Positions 26,132 through 34,838 are shown, counted from the stretch's first letter. The stretch: DNA of 64,000 nt from DASZQY01 sp963843565 (GCA_963843565.1 CAWJKY010000003.1:1116001-1180000), one strand, 5' to 3'. A program made the numbers and translations. Notes: generated by a model from the letters alone, not told the origin.

Positions 26132-26928
26132 ACGTCAGCCGCAGTGCGAGGCGATACCGGACACTGTTTCTCTCCGATATGCACCTCGGCACCAAGGGTT
26201 GTCAGGTCAATCACCTCCTCGACTTCCTGATCAAGCATGACGCCGACACGATCTATCTGGTCGGGGACATCATCGACGAGTGGCAGCTCAGCGTGCGCTG
26301 GTACTGGCCGGAGGAGCACAACGCGGTTCTGCGCCTGCTCCACCACAAGGCCGAACAGGGAACGCGGATCGTCTACCTGCCGGGCAACCACGACGAATTC
26401 GCGCGCGAGTTCAACGGCAGCAAGGCCGAGCATCTGGAAATCTGCGAGGACATCGTCCACGAGGCGGCCGACGGCAAGCGCTACCTCGTCCTTCACGGCG
26501 ACGTCTTCGACGTGGTCCTGCAGACCAAATTCCGCTGGCTGGCGGCGATCGGCGACTGGGCCTACGTGACGGCGGTCGGTATCAACCGGCTGGTCAACGG
26601 GTTCACCCGGCGCGCCGGCCTGCCATACTGGTCGTTCTCCAACTGGGCGAAGATGCAGGTCAAGGGCGCGGTCAACTTCATCGGCCACTACGAGGAACTG
26701 CTGGTCGACGCCGCCCGCACCCACAACGTCGACGGGGTGATCTGCGGACACATCCATCACGCGATCATCCACGAGGATTTCGGCCTCACCTACGTCAACT
26801 GCGGCGACTGGGTGGAAAGCTGCACGGCGGCGGTCGAGCACGACAACGGTCGCCTCGAAATCATCAACTGGGCGAATCTCAGCCAGCCGGCGACTTACGA
26901 GACCGAGAGCGAAAGCGCGATCGCCTGA
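26128..26928 (+). CDS. LpxH-like UDP-2,3-diacylglucosamine diphosphatase family protein
   Basis: A 266-residue calcineurin-type metallophosphoesterase. All metal motifs are present: FLSDMHLG, LVGDIIDEW, YLPGNHDE, LVLHGDVFD and VICGHIHHA. It resembles LpxH-family hydrolases of lipid A synthesis but belongs to the broader LpxH-like group in which the lipid A role is not certain. The ATG at 26128 overlaps the glycosyltransferase stop, so the two are translationally coupled, which hints at a shared glycolipid substrate rather than lipid A. Confidence 0.85.
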   Translation: MNVSRSARRYRTLFLSDMHLGTKGCQVNHLLDFLIKHDADTIYLVGDIIDEWQLSVRWYWPEEHNAVLRLLHHKAEQGTRIVYLPGNHDEFAREFNGSKAEHLEICEDIVHEAADGKRYLVLHGDVFDVVLQTKFRWLAAIGDWAYVTAVGINRLVNGFTRRAGLPYWSFSNWAKMQVKGAVNFIGHYEELLVDAARTHNVDGVICGHIHHAIIHEDFGLTYVNCGDWVESCTAAVEHDNGRLEIINWANLSQPATYETESESAIA

Positions 26929-27005
26929 CGATCGGCCGCATTGGCGTCTTTCTTGCTTGCCGGGTTAGGATACACTTCCAACCGCTTCGGCAAGCCTAGA
27001 GGTCA

Positions 27006-28436
27006 ATGATCGCCACGCCTACGCTGCCATTCAACGAGATGTTCGCCGAAGGGAGCGCCTGCCGGCCCGGCTACGAGTTCCTGCAGCGCTGGCTGGAAAC
27101 GACCCCTCCGGCAGCGCTGGCGCAGCGCCAGGCCGAGGCGGAGCTTCTCTTCCGGCGCATCGGCATCACCTTCGCGGTCTACGGCCAGAGCGACGCCGAA
27201 GAGCGCATCATCCCCTTCGACATCATCCCGCGCATCCTGACCAAGACCGAGTGGCAGAAGCTCTCCGCCGGTCTCGAGCAGCGGGTGCGCGCCCTCAACG
27301 CCTTCCTCGCCGACATCTACGGCAACGGCGAGATCGTTTCCGCCGGCAAGGTGCCGGCCGATCTCGTCTATCGCAATCCGACCTTCCAGCCGGAGATGAG
27401 CGGCGTGCGGGTGGCGCACAACATCTACGTCCACATCGCCGGCGTCGACGTGGTGCGGGTCGACGATCAGGACTTCTACGTGCTCGAGGACAACGCGCGC
27501 ACGCCGTCGGGGGTCTCCTACATGCTGGAGAACCGCGAGGTGATGATGCGGCTGTTCCCCGACCTGTTCGCGGTGAACCGCATCGCGCCGGTCGAGAACT
27601 ATCCCGAGGAGCTGCTGGCGACGCTGAAGTCGGTGGCGCCGCCGTCGGCGCCGGCCGACCCGAACGTCGCGCTGCTCACCCCCGGCCCCTACAACAGCGC
27701 CTACTACGAGCACTCCTTCCTCGCCGACAAGCTGGGCATCGAGCTGGTCGAGGGACGCGACCTTCTTGTCCGCGACAACGTCGTCTACATGCGCACCACC
27801 GAGGGGCCGAAGCGCGTCGACGTCATCTACCGCCGCCTCGACGACGACTTTCTAGACCCCCTCACCTTCCGCCCCGACAGCGCGCTCGGCGTGCCCGGGC
27901 TGATGCACGCCTACCGCTCGGGCAGCGTGACGCTCGCCAATGCCGTCGGCTCGGGCGTCGCCGACGACAAGGCGGTCTATTCGTACATGCCGGAGATCGT
28001 GCGCTTCTATCTGGACGAGGAGCCGATCCTGAAGAACGTGCCGACCTGGCGCTGCCGGGAGCCGGATGCGCTCGCCTACGTGCTGGAGCACCTGGACGAG
28101 ATGGTGGTCAAGGAAGTCGCCGGTTCGGGCGGCTACGGCATGCTGATCGGCCCGGCCGCCACCAAGCGATCGCGCGCCGCGTTCGCCAAGAAGCTGAAGG
28201 CGACCCCGGAGAACTTCATCGCGCAGCCGACGCTGGCGCTGTCGACCTCGCCGACGTTCGTCAACGCCGGCATCGCGCCGCGCCACGTCGACCTCAGGCC
28301 ATTCGTGCTGTCGGGCGCCGACCGGGTGCGCATCGTGCCGGGCGGGCTGACGCGCGTGGCGCTCAACAAGGGCTCGCTGGTGGTGAACTCGTCGCAGGGC
28401 GGCGGCACCAAGGACACCTGGGTGCTCGACGCATGA
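27006..28436 (+). CDS. Circularly permuted ATP-grasp type 2 protein
   Basis: A 476-residue protein of the circularly permuted ATP-grasp family (former DUF404/DUF407). Conserved stretches include GITFAVYG, PFDIIPRIL, YVLEDNARTPSGVSYMLENR, YRRLDDDFLDP and VVKEVAGSGGYGML, the last giving the ATP-grasp lysine and glycine loop. The family is predicted to form amide or peptide bonds. The ATG at 27006 follows AGAGGT. It is the first gene of the cluster ATP-grasp, alpha-E, transglutaminase, Anbu, predicted by Iyer and Aravind to make and process a peptide-like modification. Confidence 0.92.
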   Translation: MIATPTLPFNEMFAEGSACRPGYEFLQRWLETTPPAALAQRQAEAELLFRRIGITFAVYGQSDAEERIIPFDIIPRILTKTEWQKLSAGLEQRVRALNAFLADIYGNGEIVSAGKVPADLVYRNPTFQPEMSGVRVAHNIYVHIAGVDVVRVDDQDFYVLEDNARTPSGVSYMLENREVMMRLFPDLFAVNRIAPVENYPEELLATLKSVAPPSAPADPNVALLTPGPYNSAYYEHSFLADKLGIELVEGRDLLVRDNVVYMRTTEGPKRVDVIYRRLDDDFLDPLTFRPDSALGVPGLMHAYRSGSVTLANAVGSGVADDKAVYSYMPEIVRFYLDEEPILKNVPTWRCREPDALAYVLEHLDEMVVKEVAGSGGYGMLIGPAATKRSRAAFAKKLKATPENFIAQPTLALSTSPTFVNAGIAPRHVDLRPFVLSGADRVRIVPGGLTRVALNKGSLVVNSSQGGGTKDTWVLDA

Positions 28437-28455
28437 GTGATGGCGTGATTGGACC

Positions 28456-29400
28456 ATGCTGAGCCGCACCGCCGACTCGCTGTTCTGGCTGGCGCGCTAC
28501 GTCGAACGCGCCGACGACACGGCGCGCATCATCGACGCGACCAACCGGCTGGCGGCGATGCCGATCTCCTACGCCGGCGAATCGAACGAATGGGAGTCGG
28601 CGCTGGCCGCGGCCGGCGCGCTCAGCGCCTTCAGCGAGTCCCACCCGGAAGCCGACCGCGCGTCGGTGATCGAGTTTCTGGCATTCGCGAAAGAGAACCC
28701 GTCGAGCATCAAGAGCTGCCTGGCCACGGCGCGCCACGACGGACGCGCCGAGCGCACGGCGCTGACCAGCGACATGTGGGAGGCAATCAACGCCGGCTGG
28801 CTCGGCATCCAGCGTTTCGACGGCGCCCGCATGACCCGCGACAAGCTCACCGACTTCCTGATGCTGGTGAAGGAGGCATGTCTGCGCTTCGAGGGGGCGG
28901 CCTACCGCACGATGCTGCGCAGCGACGCCTATTTTTTCCTGAACCTCGGGGTCTACCTGGAGCGCGCCGACTCGACGGCCCGCATCCTCGACGTGAAGTA
29001 TCACCTGCTCCTGCCGGAGGGCGCCCAGGTCGGCGGCGGCCTCGACTATTTCCAGTGGGCCTCGATCCTGCGTTCGGTCGCCTCGCTGACCGCGTACCGC
29101 TGGGTCTACCACGAGAGCCTGAAGCCGTGGCTGGTGGCCGACCTGCTGGTGCTCAACGAGAAGATGCCGCGCTCGCTGGCGAGCTGCTACGCCAATCTCA
29201 CCAACTATCTCGACGAACTGTCGGTCGCCTACGGGCGCCAGGGGCCGGCGCAGCGTGTCGCCCGCTCGATCCGCACCCGGCTCAGAAACGCCACCATCGA
29301 CGAGATCTTCCAGAACAAGGGCCTGCACGAGTTCCTGACCGAGTTCATCGCCGACAATGCGCGTCTGGGCGAAGCCATCACCGAGCAATACCTGACCTGA
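28456..29400 (+). CDS. Alpha-E domain protein
   Basis: A 314-residue all-helical protein with the alpha-E signature: MLSRTADSLFWLARYVERAD at the start, DAYFFLNLGVYLERADSTAR in the middle and WASILRSVASLTAYRW later, each carrying the ERA(D/E) element. It starts 19 bases after the ATP-grasp stop. The family is found almost only beside circularly permuted ATP-grasp genes and is thought to be its partner, but no activity is known. Confidence 0.92.
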   Translation: MLSRTADSLFWLARYVERADDTARIIDATNRLAAMPISYAGESNEWESALAAAGALSAFSESHPEADRASVIEFLAFAKENPSSIKSCLATARHDGRAERTALTSDMWEAINAGWLGIQRFDGARMTRDKLTDFLMLVKEACLRFEGAAYRTMLRSDAYFFLNLGVYLERADSTARILDVKYHLLLPEGAQVGGGLDYFQWASILRSVASLTAYRWVYHESLKPWLVADLLVLNEKMPRSLASCYANLTNYLDELSVAYGRQGPAQRVARSIRTRLRNATIDEIFQNKGLHEFLTEFIADNARLGEAITEQYLT

Positions 29401-29403
29401 TCC

Positions 29404-30219
29404 ATGCGCCTCAGCATCCGCCACGAGACCGTCTACACCTACGAGACGCCCGCCACGCGCGCCATCCAGGCGGTGCGGCTGACGCCGCGCGGCCACGACG
29501 GGCAGTTCATCGTCGACTGGCGGCTCGACGTCGACAGCGACTGCCGGCTCGATCAGAGCGTCGACTCGTTCGGCAACCGGGTTCACTCGTTCACCGTCGA
29601 AGGGCCGATCGAGCGGCTCACGATCGTCGCGGAAGGCCGCATCGAGACAACCGAGACGCACGGCGTCATCGCCGGCCAGGTCGAGCGCTTCCGACCGATG
29701 GTGTTCCTGCGCGACACGCGCCTGACCACCGCCGACCCGGCGCTCCGCGCCTTCGCCGACAAGCACGTCCGCAGCACCCCGATCGACACGCTGCACGCCC
29801 TCATGGACGGGATGCGCAAGCACCTGCGCTTCGAGATCAACGCCACCGACATCGGCACCAGCGCGGTCGAGGCGTTCAAGCTCGGCCACGGGGTCTGCCA
29901 GGACTTCGCGCACATCCTGATCGCGGCCGCCCGCCATCTCGATATCCCGTCGCGCTACGTCAGCGGCTACATGCACCGGGTCGACGGCGCGAACGACCAG
30001 GACGCCGGCCATGCATGGGCAGAAATGCTGATCCCCGACCTCGGCTGGGTGGGGTTCGATCCGGCCAACGGCATCTGCCCGACCGACGCCTACGTGCGCC
30101 TTGCGGTGGGCCTCGACTATCTCGACGCGGCGCCGGTCCGCGGGGTCCACTACGGGGGCAAGGGCGAAAAGCTCGCGGTGCGCGTGCAGGTGGGGGACGC
30201 CAGCCACAGCGGGCACTGA
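29404..30219 (+). CDS. Transglutaminase-like protein
   Basis: A 271-residue protein with an N-terminal strand-rich domain (MRLSIRHETVYTYETPA) and a papain-fold transglutaminase core. The catalytic triad is intact: Cys in GHGVCQDFAH, His in DAGHAWAEM and Asp in GFDPANG. Family members act as peptidases or amidotransferases. Three bases separate it from the alpha-E stop, so it is part of the same operon and may hydrolyse or transfer the product of the ATP-grasp enzyme. Confidence 0.92.
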   Translation: MRLSIRHETVYTYETPATRAIQAVRLTPRGHDGQFIVDWRLDVDSDCRLDQSVDSFGNRVHSFTVEGPIERLTIVAEGRIETTETHGVIAGQVERFRPMVFLRDTRLTTADPALRAFADKHVRSTPIDTLHALMDGMRKHLRFEINATDIGTSAVEAFKLGHGVCQDFAHILIAAARHLDIPSRYVSGYMHRVDGANDQDAGHAWAEMLIPDLGWVGFDPANGICPTDAYVRLAVGLDYLDAAPVRGVHYGGKGEKLAVRVQVGDASHSGH

Positions 30220-30308
30220 ACCGGCTGCGTGGGGCACTTTTTTCGTTGCGAATCCGGACGGAACCCGTGAGATTTCAACGCCGATGCGCCTGACATGAGT
30301 GCTCCTCC

Positions 30309-31058
30309 ATGACCTATTGCGTGGGCATCCTCGTCCGCGAGGGGCTGGTGATGATTGCCGACACGCGTACCAACGCGGGCATCGACAACATCGCCACCTT
30401 TCGCAAGCTGCATGTTTTCGAGAAAGCCGGCGATCGGGCGATCGCGGTGGCGACGGCGGGCAATCTGGCGGTCGGCCAGTCGATGCTGACGCTGCTCAGC
30501 GAGGGCATGAAGAACCCGGAGACGGGCGCGAGCGAGACGCTCATGGACATGCCAAGCATGTTCGCGGTCGCGCAGTTCGTCGGCCGGGCGGTGCGCGAGG
30601 CGCGGCGCGCCATCGGCGAGGGCATCGAGCAGGAGCAGGAAGTCACCTCGTTCGACGTCTCGCTGCTGCTCGGCGGGCAGGTCAACGGCGGGCGGCTCCG
30701 CCTGTTCATGATCTATGCGGCCGGCAACTTCATCGAGGCGACCGCCGACACGCCCTATCTCCAGATCGGCGAGCACAAATACGGCAAGCCGATCCTCGAC
30801 CGCTCGGTGACCGAGACCACGACCCTCGACGAGGCGCTGAAGCTCGGCCTCATCTCCATGGATTCGACGATCCGCTCCAACCTCGGCGTCGGCCTGCCGA
30901 TCGATCTGGTGACCATCCGCCGCGACGCCATCGACATCGAGCTCAGCTATCGCATCGACGCGGACGAGCCCTATTTCCACGATCTGCGCGAGCGCTGGTC
31001 GGCGGCGCTGAGGGCCGCGCACAGGGCGATTCCCTCGCCGCCCTACGAGACCCGCTGA
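30309..31058 (+). CDS. Anbu-type proteasome homologue (bacterial 20S-like peptidase)
   Basis: A 249-residue Ntn-hydrolase of the Anbu (ancestral beta subunit) family. The protein begins MTYCVGILV, so removal of Met exposes Thr2 as the N-terminal nucleophile, without a propeptide. Later motifs (MIADTRTNAGIDNI, ATAGNLAVGQS, SLLLGGQ, YAAGNFIEAT and SMDSTIRSNLGVG) match Anbu. Known Anbu proteins form open lock-washer rings and show little classic protease activity. It lies 90 bases after the transglutaminase gene and completes the conserved four-gene cluster. Confidence 0.93.
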   Translation: MTYCVGILVREGLVMIADTRTNAGIDNIATFRKLHVFEKAGDRAIAVATAGNLAVGQSMLTLLSEGMKNPETGASETLMDMPSMFAVAQFVGRAVREARRAIGEGIEQEQEVTSFDVSLLLGGQVNGGRLRLFMIYAAGNFIEATADTPYLQIGEHKYGKPILDRSVTETTTLDEALKLGLISMDSTIRSNLGVGLPIDLVTIRRDAIDIELSYRIDADEPYFHDLRERWSAALRAAHRAIPSPPYETR

Positions 31059-31073
31059 CCGAAAGGACGGGCG

Positions 31074-31820
31074 ATGAACGACAGGATTGCGCTGGTCACC
31101 GGCGGCGGATCGGGCGTCGGCAAAGAGGCGGCGGTGGCGCTCGCCGGCGCCGGCTTCGCCGTGGTCATCGCCGGGCGGCGGCCCGAGCCGATCGAGGCGG
31201 TGGCGCGCGAAATCGGCACGGACAAGGCGCTGGCGGTGCCGACCGACATCGGCAACCCGGATTCGGTGGCGGCCCTCTTCGACAAGATCGCGGCGCGCTT
31301 CGGCCGCCTCGACCTGCTCTTCAACAATGCCGGGATCGGCGCCCGCGGCGTACCGATGGAAGATCTGAGCTTCGCGGAGTGGTCGGCGGTGGTCGCGACG
31401 AACCTGACCGGCGCGTTCCTGTGTACCCAGCACGCGGTGCGCATGATGAAGGCGCAGACGCCGCGCGGCGGACGCATCATCAACAACGGGTCGATCTCGG
31501 CGACGACGCCGCGGCCGCACTCGGCGCCCTACACCGCCACCAAGCACGCCATCACCGGGCTCACCAAATCGACCGCCCTCGACGGCCGGCCCTTCGACAT
31601 CGCCTGCGGCCAGATCGACATCGGCAACGCCGCCACCGACATGACCGCGCGCATGAGCGGGGGCGTGCCGCAGGCGGACGGATCGATGGCGCCCGAACCG
31701 CGCATGGACGCCGCCGACGTCGGCCGGGCGGTGGTCTACATGGCGAGCCTGCCGCTTTCGGCAAACGTGCTGTTCATGACGGTGATGGCGACGAAGATGC
31801 CGTTCGTCGGCCGGGGGTAG
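31074..31820 (+). CDS. Short-chain dehydrogenase/reductase
   Basis: A 248-residue SDR with TGGGSGVG near residue 10, NNAGIG in the middle and a YTATK active site preceded by NNGSIS. GRRPE after the second strand suggests NADP(H). The ATG at 31074 follows the Anbu stop by 15 bases with AAAGGACGGGCG upstream, so it is cotranscribed with the Anbu cluster here. Substrate unknown. Confidence 0.87.
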   Translation: MNDRIALVTGGGSGVGKEAAVALAGAGFAVVIAGRRPEPIEAVAREIGTDKALAVPTDIGNPDSVAALFDKIAARFGRLDLLFNNAGIGARGVPMEDLSFAEWSAVVATNLTGAFLCTQHAVRMMKAQTPRGGRIINNGSISATTPRPHSAPYTATKHAITGLTKSTALDGRPFDIACGQIDIGNAATDMTARMSGGVPQADGSMAPEPRMDAADVGRAVVYMASLPLSANVLFMTVMATKMPFVGRG

Positions 31821-31895
31821 CCGCGCCTAGGAAAGGATGGAGCCGAATTCCCGCTCCAGTTCGGACGCCGGCATGATCCGGTTATCCCGGTCGAC

Positions 31896-32165
31896 TCAGT
31901 GCAGGCGGAGTTCGGTGGTGACGGTGCGAACCTCGCCGGCGGTGAGCAGCTTGCGGTGGGCAACGGTCACCGAATGAAGCGGGCCGTCGAGCTTCTTGTG
32001 CCAGAAGTCGAGGAAGTCGTGCAGCTTGGGAAAGAGCGGCGCGATGTCGAAGGACTGCCACACGTAGGTCTGGAGAAGCACCGGATGGTCGGGCAGCCGG
32101 TACAGGATGTTGGCGGTCGTCAGTCCGTAGCCTTCGAGACCCCGTTTGAAGTCGATGGCTTGCAT
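31896..32165 (-). CDS. usg: Usg family protein
   Basis: An 89-residue protein of the small alphaproteobacterial Usg family, with the diagnostic YGLTTANILYRLPDHP, LLQTYVWQSFDIAPLFP, LDFWHKKLDGPLHSVTVAH and a terminal acidic-aromatic tail. The ATG at 32165 has CAGGAG nine bases upstream. The family was named from its position upstream of tryptophan synthase genes in Caulobacter, but its function is unknown, and no trp genes are here. It is convergent with the SDR. Confidence 0.85.
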   Translation of the reverse strand: MQAIDFKRGLEGYGLTTANILYRLPDHPVLLQTYVWQSFDIAPLFPKLHDFLDFWHKKLDGPLHSVTVAHRKLLTAGEVRTVTTELRLH

Positions 32166-32290
32166 GGTCAGCGGCTCCTGTTGTGCGACGCACTCAGGTT
32201 CTCGTGACAATGGCGCGAAGGCAACCTGGAAAAGTTCAAAAGGGCCGCAGAATCAAACGATTGGCAGCAAGTCGCAGGTGCTGCTAGCAG

Positions 32291-32989
32291 TCAGCCCGGC
32301 ACCTTCGGCGCGTGGGCGGCGGCCATGTTGGCGCGATGGAGCTTTTCGCTGAGGCTGCGCTCGATGGCGAGTTCGACGGCGGCCTGGAGGCCGGCGTGGC
32401 TGTCGAGCAGGCGGTAAAGACGGTCCGCCTCGAACCCCAGATAGCGGACGGAGGTGGCGCACACCGCCGTGGCGGTCGAGGCATCGCCGGTCGACAGACC
32501 GGCCTCGCCGATCAGTTCGCCGGGACCGCACTCGGTCACTTTCTTGTCGCCGACCATCATGTCGATCTGGCCGCGCACGATGAAGCAAAGCTCGGAGACG
32601 CGCTCGCCGGTGCGGGTGAGCTGGGTGCCCTGCACGACCTCGCGCCACGTGCCGACGGCAAGCAGCCGGCGCACCTCGCCGGCATTCAACTCAGGCACCA
32701 CCTTTTTCTGGAACAGCTCCTCCTCGGGATTGAGGCGGCGCCCGATGCGCCAGTCGTTGGCCCGCAGCAGCCGGACGCCGGCGACGATCACCAGAATGAC
32801 GAACCAGAAGACGGCGTTGGGGTCGGCGTCGACCGCCGTCGACATGAAGATGCCGACGATACCGGCGGCGACCGCGGTCCAGCGCACCAGCGCCAGGGTC
32901 GGCATGGCGATCGCGATCACCACCAGAAACAGCGCGAGATTGCGAAACAGCGCCGCGGGGTCGAGGACCTGGGAGAGCGCAAGAGACAT
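32291..32989 (-). CDS. Membrane cyclic-nucleotide-binding domain protein, Popeye-like
   Basis: A 232-residue protein. Residues 15-80 contain three hydrophobic segments (LFRNLALFLVVIAIAMPTLAL, AAGIVGIFMSTAV and FWFVILVIVAGVRLL), followed by a CRP-like beta-roll: LTRTGERVSELCFIVRGQIDMM, then the PGELIGEAGLS loop and a hydrophobic C-helix. The phosphate-binding arginine of classical CAP (GE...RSA) is not seen (GEAGLSTGDASTATA), so ligand binding is uncertain. The membrane-plus-cNMP architecture resembles bacterial relatives of Popeye-domain proteins. There is no DNA-binding domain. Confidence 0.75.
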   Translation of the reverse strand: MSLALSQVLDPAALFRNLALFLVVIAIAMPTLALVRWTAVAAGIVGIFMSTAVDADPNAVFWFVILVIVAGVRLLRANDWRIGRRLNPEEELFQKKVVPELNAGEVRRLLAVGTWREVVQGTQLTRTGERVSELCFIVRGQIDMMVGDKKVTECGPGELIGEAGLSTGDASTATAVCATSVRYLGFEADRLYRLLDSHAGLQAAVELAIERSLSEKLHRANMAAAHAPKVPG

Positions 32990-33030
32990 CGCCGAATCCT
33001 ACACGCTTGCCCGGCAAAGCACGACCGCCA

Positions 33031-33618
33031 TCACGCCGGGGCGCCGCCGGCCGCGGCAAGGGCCTCCGGCGTATCGACATCGTGGGCGACCGCCGGCCCG
33101 ATTTCGACCTCGACGACAGCCTTCGGGTTGGCCGCGATGAGGTGGCGGCCGCCGGTATCACCGGTGACGGTCATCAGATCGGGAAAGAAGCGGCGCGACC
33201 AGACCACCGGATTGCCGCGCTGGCCCGCGGCGGTCGGAACGACGATGGCGCCTTCCCGGAAGGCGCCGATCAGCCGGTCGACGATCGCGGCGTCGATCTC
33301 CGGCATGTCGGCGAGTAACACGACGACCCCGCCGACATCCTCCGGCAAGCTGGCCAGCCCGACGCGGAGCGACGTGGAGAGGCCAGCGGCATGGTCGGGA
33401 TTGTGGACGGTGGCGTGGTCGAGGCCGGCGAGCGCTTCGGCGACCGCGTCCGGCCGGTAGCCGGTGACGACGGTGAGCGACAAGGCGCGGGACCCGATTG
33501 CCGCCTCGGCGGCGATGCGCACCAGCGGCTTTCCGCCGACGGTGGCGGTGAGCTTGTTGGTGCCGGCCATGCGCTGCGAAGCGCCGGCCGCCAACAGCAA
33601 TGCGGCGATCCGGGTCAC
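33031..33618 (-). CDS. mocA: MocA-type molybdenum cofactor cytidylyltransferase
   Basis: A 195-residue nucleotidyltransferase. The LLLAAGASQRMAGTNKL motif, the LLADMPEID acidic metal site and GQRGNPVVWSRRFFP match MocA/MobA proteins, and the RGNPV element fits the CTP-using MocA group. It should attach CMP to molybdopterin to make MCD for xanthine-oxidase-family enzymes. The start is a GTG at 33618, overlapping the XdhC-like stop as GTGA. Confidence 0.88.
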   Translation of the reverse strand: MTRIAALLLAAGASQRMAGTNKLTATVGGKPLVRIAAEAAIGSRALSLTVVTGYRPDAVAEALAGLDHATVHNPDHAAGLSTSLRVGLASLPEDVGGVVVLLADMPEIDAAIVDRLIGAFREGAIVVPTAAGQRGNPVVWSRRFFPDLMTVTGDTGGRHLIAANPKAVVEVEIGPAVAHDVDTPEALAAAGGAPA

Positions 33619-34319
33619 GCGGCCGCGGCGGCTTTCGCCTCGGCGCCGCGACTGCGCAGCGCCGCGATCACTTCGGCAAGTATGGCGACCGCGATCTCGG
33701 CGGGCGACTGGGCCCGGATCGGCAGGCCGATCGGCGCGTGGATCGCGGCAAGGCGCGCCTCTTCGACGCCGGCAGCGCGCAGGCGTTCCAAGCGTTTGGC
33801 GTGGGTCTTCCGGCTGCCGAGGGCGCCGACGTAGAAGCAATCGGCAGCAAGCGCTGCGATCAACGCGGTGTCGTCGATCTTCGGAACATGGGTGAGCGCG
33901 ATCAGCGCGGTGAAGGCATCGAGCGGCACCGTCTTCAGCGCGTCCTCGGGCCACTTGGCGATCAGCGGCACATCGGGGAAGCGCTCAGGGCTGGCAAAGG
34001 CGGTGCGCGGGTCGATGACGGTGAGGTCGAAGTTGGCGACCCTGGCCATCGGTGCCAGCGCCTGGCTGATGTGAACGGCGCCGATGACGACGAGGCGCGG
34101 GGCCGGCAAGTGAACGGTCAGGAAGGTGGCGGTGTCGGCGACCATGCCCGACTTGCCGGACGCGAAGCGCGCCACGAGCTCGTCACGGAGCGGATCGGCG
34201 GCGAGATCGTCGCTTTCGCGGACGAGGCGCACGTCGCCACGCTCCGTGTCGGTCACCACGATCGCGGCCCGGCGCTCGTGGCGGGCCGTGTTGAGGGCTT
34301 CGAGGACGGCGAGCTTCAC
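33615..34319 (-). CDS. XdhC-like Rossmann-domain protein
   Basis: A 234-residue protein matching the C-terminal Rossmann domain of XdhC: LVVIGAVHISQALAPMA near residue 87, VIDPRTAFASPERFP, ALIALTHVPKIDDTAL and YVGALGSRKTHAKR. XdhC proteins bind and sulphurate the molybdenum cofactor before insertion into xanthine dehydrogenase relatives. The GTG at 34319 overlaps the upstream CoxI-like stop. It follows the CoxI-like gene and precedes mocA, forming a three-gene coupled unit. Confidence 0.86.
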   Translation of the reverse strand: MKLAVLEALNTARHERRAAIVVTDTERGDVRLVRESDDLAADPLRDELVARFASGKSGMVADTATFLTVHLPAPRLVVIGAVHISQALAPMARVANFDLTVIDPRTAFASPERFPDVPLIAKWPEDALKTVPLDAFTALIALTHVPKIDDTALIAALAADCFYVGALGSRKTHAKRLERLRAAGVEEARLAAIHAPIGLPIRAQSPAEIAVAILAEVIAALRSRGAEAKAAAAA

Positions 34320-34642
34320 GTGAGCTTCTCCACGAACACCTTGATGCGGCCGCCGCAGGAGAGACCGACGCGCCACGCGGTTTCGTCGGCAACGCCGAAC
34401 TCCAGCATCTTCGCTTCACCGGCAGCGATCACATCGATTGCTTCGGTGACGACGGCGCCCTCGACGCAGCCGCCGGAAACGGAGCCCTCGAAGTTGCCGT
34501 CGCCGTCGACCACGAGGTGGCTGCCGACGGGGCGCGGCGCCGAGCCCCAAGTCTCCACGACCGTGGCGATGGCAACGTCGCGGCCGGCCTTGCGCCAGCC
34601 TTCAGCGGCGGCGAGGACGTCATTGGGATCGACGGCGGGCAT
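34316..34642 (-). CDS. XdhC/CoxI N-terminal domain protein
   Basis: A 108-residue protein with the XdhC_CoxI domain: VATVVETWGSAPRPVGSHLVV and GSVSGGCVEGAVVTEA, then GVADETAWRVGLSCGGRIKVFVE. The Cys in GGCVEG and in LSCGG are characteristic. In many bacteria this domain and the Rossmann domain are one XdhC; here they are separate, translationally coupled genes. The ATG at 34642 is used; upstream sequence is non-coding. It serves molybdoenzyme maturation, but no such enzyme gene lies in the window. Confidence 0.84.
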   Translation of the reverse strand: MPAVDPNDVLAAAEGWRKAGRDVAIATVVETWGSAPRPVGSHLVVDGDGNFEGSVSGGCVEGAVVTEAIDVIAAGEAKMLEFGVADETAWRVGLSCGGRIKVFVEKLT

Positions 34643-34749
34643 GGGCTTCCTCGAGGCGAGCGATGTGTTCGCATGAATATAACGCTGAGCGGGTGGATGG
34701 GCCAAATGGGGCGGGGCACGTCCCCGACCGAGTGCCAGTTCCTTCCAGC

Positions 34750-34782
34750 CCTGGGTCCCCGCCTTCGCGGGGATGAGCGGGT
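34750..34782. repeat. REP-like palindromic element
   Basis: A CCCCGC-CTTC-GCGGGG hairpin (34757-34772) flanked by CTGGGT and ATGAGCGGG is a form often scattered between genes in alphaproteobacterial genomes. Only one copy is found in this window, so its repeat status is inference. Confidence 0.45.
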
Positions 34783-34838
34783 GTGAGGCTTCGTTCCCGC
34801 GAGCGGTTCCGCCCCGGGTCATATCGTCCCTTCCTGGT

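Noticed and set aside
28363..30237. Long leftward frame of over 600 codons opposite the alpha-E and transglutaminase genes
   Set aside because: Antisense shadow caused by high GC3; the rightward genes carry clear family motifs and tight operon spacing.
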